Shown: one piece after another, positions 61,882 to 64,000 of the stretch | How the letters are laid out: each line of letters opens with the position of its first letter | Numbering within the stretch: the first letter of the stretch is position 1 | NCBI GenBank assembly: GCA_965230005.1 | Contig: OZ245934.1 | Location: forward strand, 186,001-250,000 | Source of the DNA: SZUA-309 sp965230005 | GTDB lineage: Bacteria; Pseudomonadota; Gammaproteobacteria; Pseudomonadales; Azotimanducaceae | Length of the DNA stretch: 64,000 nt | Reading direction: 5' to 3' | Program-made: the position numbers and the translations under genes | Notes under the pieces: generated by a model | Databases searched by the model: none | What the model was told of the DNA's origin: nothing | The model's input: only the letters and a program-made list of their open reading frames with translations

Positions 61882-63315
61882 ATGGACAAGGCGGAGTTCG
61901 AGCAGAAGCTCGAGGCGGTTCTCCTTCGCGAGATCGAAGGCTGTACCGGCCTCGTCAGCGCTGAGCGGCTTTCCGGCGGCGCAAGTCAGGAAACCTATCG
62001 GCTGACGTTAGCCACCAGTGCCGGTGAGCAGGTGCTCTGCATGCGCCGCGCTCCCGGTGGCGGCGGACACATCGATACGGAGGTTCGCATCGCACCGGGG
62101 CTCGCCACGGAAGCGCAGCTCATGGCCTGCGCCCGGGAAGTCGGCGTACCGGAACCGGAAGTGCACCATGTGCTGACGGAGACGGACGGTCTCGGCGAGG
62201 GCTTCATCATGGAGTGGCTCGAAGGGGAGGCGCTCGGGGCCCGCATCGTCAAAGCTCCGGAGCTCGACGCGATCCGGCCAAGCCTCGCCTACGCCTGTGG
62301 CGAGATCATGGCTCGCATACATTCCGTCGATCTCGATGCGACCGGCTTGCGCGACAAACTCGAAACGGCCCCGCCCGAGTTTTTTGTCAATCAGACCTGG
62401 GAGCGCTACAAGCTGCTGGAGACGCCGCAGCCGATGATCGACTACGCCGGGTGCTGGCTCATGGACCATCTGCCGACGGACTATGAATCGACGCTCGTGC
62501 ACAACGATTTCCGCAACGGCAACTTCATGGTCACCCCGGAAGGCATCAACGCAGTACTCGACTGGGAGATTGCACACATCGGCGATCCCATGCGCGATCT
62601 CGGCTGGATCTGCACGAATTCCTGGCGCTTCGGGCGCACGGAGCTGCCCGTTGGCGGCTTTGGTGAATACGCCGATCTGTTTGCGGGCTACGAGGCGGTG
62701 TCCGGGAAACCCGTGGACCCTGAGCATGTGAAGTTCTGGGAAGTCTTCGGTTCTTTCTGGTGGGCCGTGGGCTGCCTGGGGATGGCCGAACATTACCGCA
62801 CGGGCCCGGACAAGACCGTCGAGCGCCCGGCGATCGGCCGCCGCTCCTCCGAGTGTCAGGTGGACTGTGTGAACCTGCTCATTCCCGGCCCCGTGGAGCT
62901 GGTGGTGCCAGAGGCCCCCGCCGGGAACCTGGATATGCCGCGGGCTGAGGAACTGCTGAAGAGCGTGCGGGACTTTCTTCGCGAAGACGTGATGGCGGGT
63001 ACGTCCGGGCGGACCCAGTTTCTCGCCCGCGTGGCCGGCAACAGTCTGGACATCGTCGATCGGGAACTTGCGCTTGGACCGGACCATCGGGCCGGAGAAC
63101 AGGCCCGCCTCGAAGCGCTGCTCGGCAGATCCGCTTCCCTCGGAGAACTGCGTTGGGCCCTCGTGGAGGCCCTCCGCGATGGGTCGCAGGAGCTCGACGA
63201 CCCGGCCTTGACCGCCCATCTGCGCGCGACGGTAGTCAATCAGATCGCCATCGATCAGCCGCGCTACTCAGGCTACAAAACGGCGCTCAAGAACGCCGGG
63301 ATCGCCTCGGACTGA
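61882..63315 (+). CDS. APH-family phosphotransferase
   Basis: A 477-aa kinase-like protein of the aminoglycoside phosphotransferase fold. ATP-site region GGASQETYRL near residue 33, catalytic LVHNDFRNGNFMV (HxD...N) near residue 205 and metal-binding LDWEIAHIGDPMRDLGW. The C-terminal 150 residues are an added helical domain. Homology is to the kinase half of human ACAD11 and to LvaA of the levulinate pathway; it is adjacent to the dehydrogenase half, 6 bp upstream. A role in 4-hydroxyacyl-CoA phosphorylation is proposed from this pairing. Confidence 0.88.
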   Translation: MDKAEFEQKLEAVLLREIEGCTGLVSAERLSGGASQETYRLTLATSAGEQVLCMRRAPGGGGHIDTEVRIAPGLATEAQLMACAREVGVPEPEVHHVLTETDGLGEGFIMEWLEGEALGARIVKAPELDAIRPSLAYACGEIMARIHSVDLDATGLRDKLETAPPEFFVNQTWERYKLLETPQPMIDYAGCWLMDHLPTDYESTLVHNDFRNGNFMVTPEGINAVLDWEIAHIGDPMRDLGWICTNSWRFGRTELPVGGFGEYADLFAGYEAVSGKPVDPEHVKFWEVFGSFWWAVGCLGMAEHYRTGPDKTVERPAIGRRSSECQVDCVNLLIPGPVELVVPEAPAGNLDMPRAEELLKSVRDFLREDVMAGTSGRTQFLARVAGNSLDIVDRELALGPDHRAGEQARLEALLGRSASLGELRWALVEALRDGSQELDDPALTAHLRATVVNQIAIDQPRYSGYKTALKNAGIASD

Positions 63316-63318
63316 GCC

Positions 63319-63810
63319 TCAGCTCCGGGGATCCATGCGGATGATGACGAAGTAGGGCGCTTCGTCCTCGTTTGCCAGCCAGTTCGCCCAGCTGTCGTAC
63401 TTGTCCGCCAGGGCGCCCGCACCCTGGCGATACTCTGCCAGGTCCCGCACCCAGGTCGCCTGCATCTCGTAGATTTTGTCGCCGATTTTCAGGCGTACCT
63501 CGGGATTGTCCTCGATGACCGAATTCCAGTACTTGGTGCCGGGGAAGGCGGCTTCCTCGGCGTAGATGGAAGGCACGTAGAGCTTTCCATCCCGGGTGCC
63601 GATCACGGTCGTCACGGAGAAGGGGATGCCGTACCAGGGCCGGGTTTCCACGTAGATCTCGGCGTGGTCGGCGATGAAGGACCAGTCCGTGGGCAGCGTG
63701 TCTACCACCTCGCCGTACAGCCAGGTGCCGGGGCGGCGGTCTTTGGGCTCACAGGCCGAGAGCAGCAGGGTGAGCACGAGGAGCGCGGGTAATGCCAGAA
63801 TCCGGTTCAA
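63319..63810 (-). CDS. Small lipoprotein, possible PNPOx/split-barrel fold
   Basis: About 163 aa starting at TTG 63810 (AGGAGG five bases upstream; the ATG frames at 63867 and 63846 have no ribosome site). Lipobox LLSAC near residue 18. The mature part DHAEIYVETRPWYGIPFSVTTVIGTRDGKLYVP and the KIGDKIYEMQATWVRD strand pattern look like a split-barrel flavin or nitroreductase fold, but this is weak. It converges on the kinase gene with a 3-bp gap. Confidence 0.65.
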   Translation of the reverse strand: MNRILALPALLVLTLLLSACEPKDRRPGTWLYGEVVDTLPTDWSFIADHAEIYVETRPWYGIPFSVTTVIGTRDGKLYVPSIYAEEAAFPGTKYWNSVIEDNPEVRLKIGDKIYEMQATWVRDLAEYRQGAGALADKYDSWANWLANEDEAPYFVIIRMDPRS

Positions 63811-63863
63811 GGGGCCTCCTGAAGGCGGTGGGGCGGAGATCGGCATCCTAGCACTTTGTGTCA

Positions 63864-63956
63864 GCACCGGATTAAAGGTCCGGTGCCGGTTGCAGGGCCA
63901 GCACCGGCTGCGTCGCCTGTGACCTCGGGAACGGCCCTTGCCGCACCCCTGCGGCA
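63864..63956. other. Two hairpins in the right-hand gap
   Basis: GCACCGGA-TTAAAGG-TCCGGTGC at 63864-63886 (8-bp stem) and TGCCGCA-CCCC-TGCGGCA at 63939-63956 (7-bp stem). Neither has a T-run. From 63811 to the window end I see no gene; the region may hold the lipoprotein promoter or the end of a gene outside the window. Confidence 0.4.
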
Positions 63957-64000
63957 GCCGGTTGCTGGCGGATTGGCTCAGGGCAGCTCTGCGGGTTCGA

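Noticed and set aside
62008..63219. Long antisense frame opposite the APH-type kinase
   Set aside because: Shadow of the coding strand; composition rich in His/Arg/Gly and without motifs.

Overview
The window is GC-rich, densely coded DNA from a bacterial chromosome. It most resembles an aerobic, heterotrophic gammaproteobacterium: ThrS, PdxH, DinB and PpiB are of proteobacterial type, genes are tightly packed with many ATGA/GTGA overlaps, and there is a large stock of acyl-CoA, flavin and glutathione enzymes plus many exported lipoproteins. I cannot name the genus. I see no rRNA, tRNA, CRISPR array, insertion sequence or prophage. No gene-free stretch exceeds 300 bases.

Layout. 0-10 kb: di-haem peroxidase, exported unknown protein, pdxH, then an alpha-keto/alpha-hydroxy acid group (benzoylformate-decarboxylase-like ThDP enzyme, D-2-hydroxyacid dehydrogenase, GFA-type zinc protein, FMN alpha-hydroxyacid dehydrogenase) and an NhaC antiporter. 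10.2-17.1 kb: a co-directional run of ParA-like ATPase, thioesterase, class III aminotransferase, penicillin-acylase-type amidase, S58 (DmpA/BapA) peptidase and rhodanese, which may process N-acylated or beta-amino-acid peptides. 17-24 kb: AhpD-like protein, AAA ATPase, paraoxonase-like lipoprotein, Gfo/Idh/MocA dehydrogenase, an exported methyltransferase, a luciferase-like monooxygenase and a DJ-1 protein. 24-29.6 kb: a dinB operon with two cysteine-rich small proteins, a Tat-exported glycosylasparaginase, a propeller lipoprotein and an array of short tandem hairpins.

29.6-36.6 kb: two DsbA/GST-kappa-like isomerases coupled to gamma-glutamyltransferase, then a PaaX-type regulator divergent from a fatty acid desaturase, and an SDR. 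36.7-41.8 kb: a membrane-anchored DUF4329 protein with JAMM-like residues, a CadC-type transmembrane regulator, and an ECF41 sigma factor gene overlapping an orphan di-haem-cytochrome-like membrane gene. The membrane gene is preceded by an exact match to the ECF41 promoter consensus. 41.8-48.6 kb: two divergent exported DUF3604 (PHP-like) proteins with a parvulin, a HupE/UreJ protein and a cation exchanger.

48.6-57 kb: glycosyltransferase, GPH-type MFS transporter, a second luciferase-like enzyme, ppiB, thrS without the usual infC partner, and a Kef-type antiporter. 57-63.8 kb: acyl-CoA ligase, exported amidohydrolase, and an acyl-CoA dehydrogenase plus APH-type kinase pair resembling the two halves of ACAD11 or the LvaA/LvaC pair of levulinate catabolism. 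The window ends with a small lipoprotein gene.

The points most worth following are the self-contained ECF41/membrane-cytochrome circuit at 40.2-41.8 kb, the DUF3604/HupE/parvulin cluster, the DUF4329 protein with JAMM geometry, and several unrelated intergenic arrays of about 20-bp tandem repeats at gene ends.
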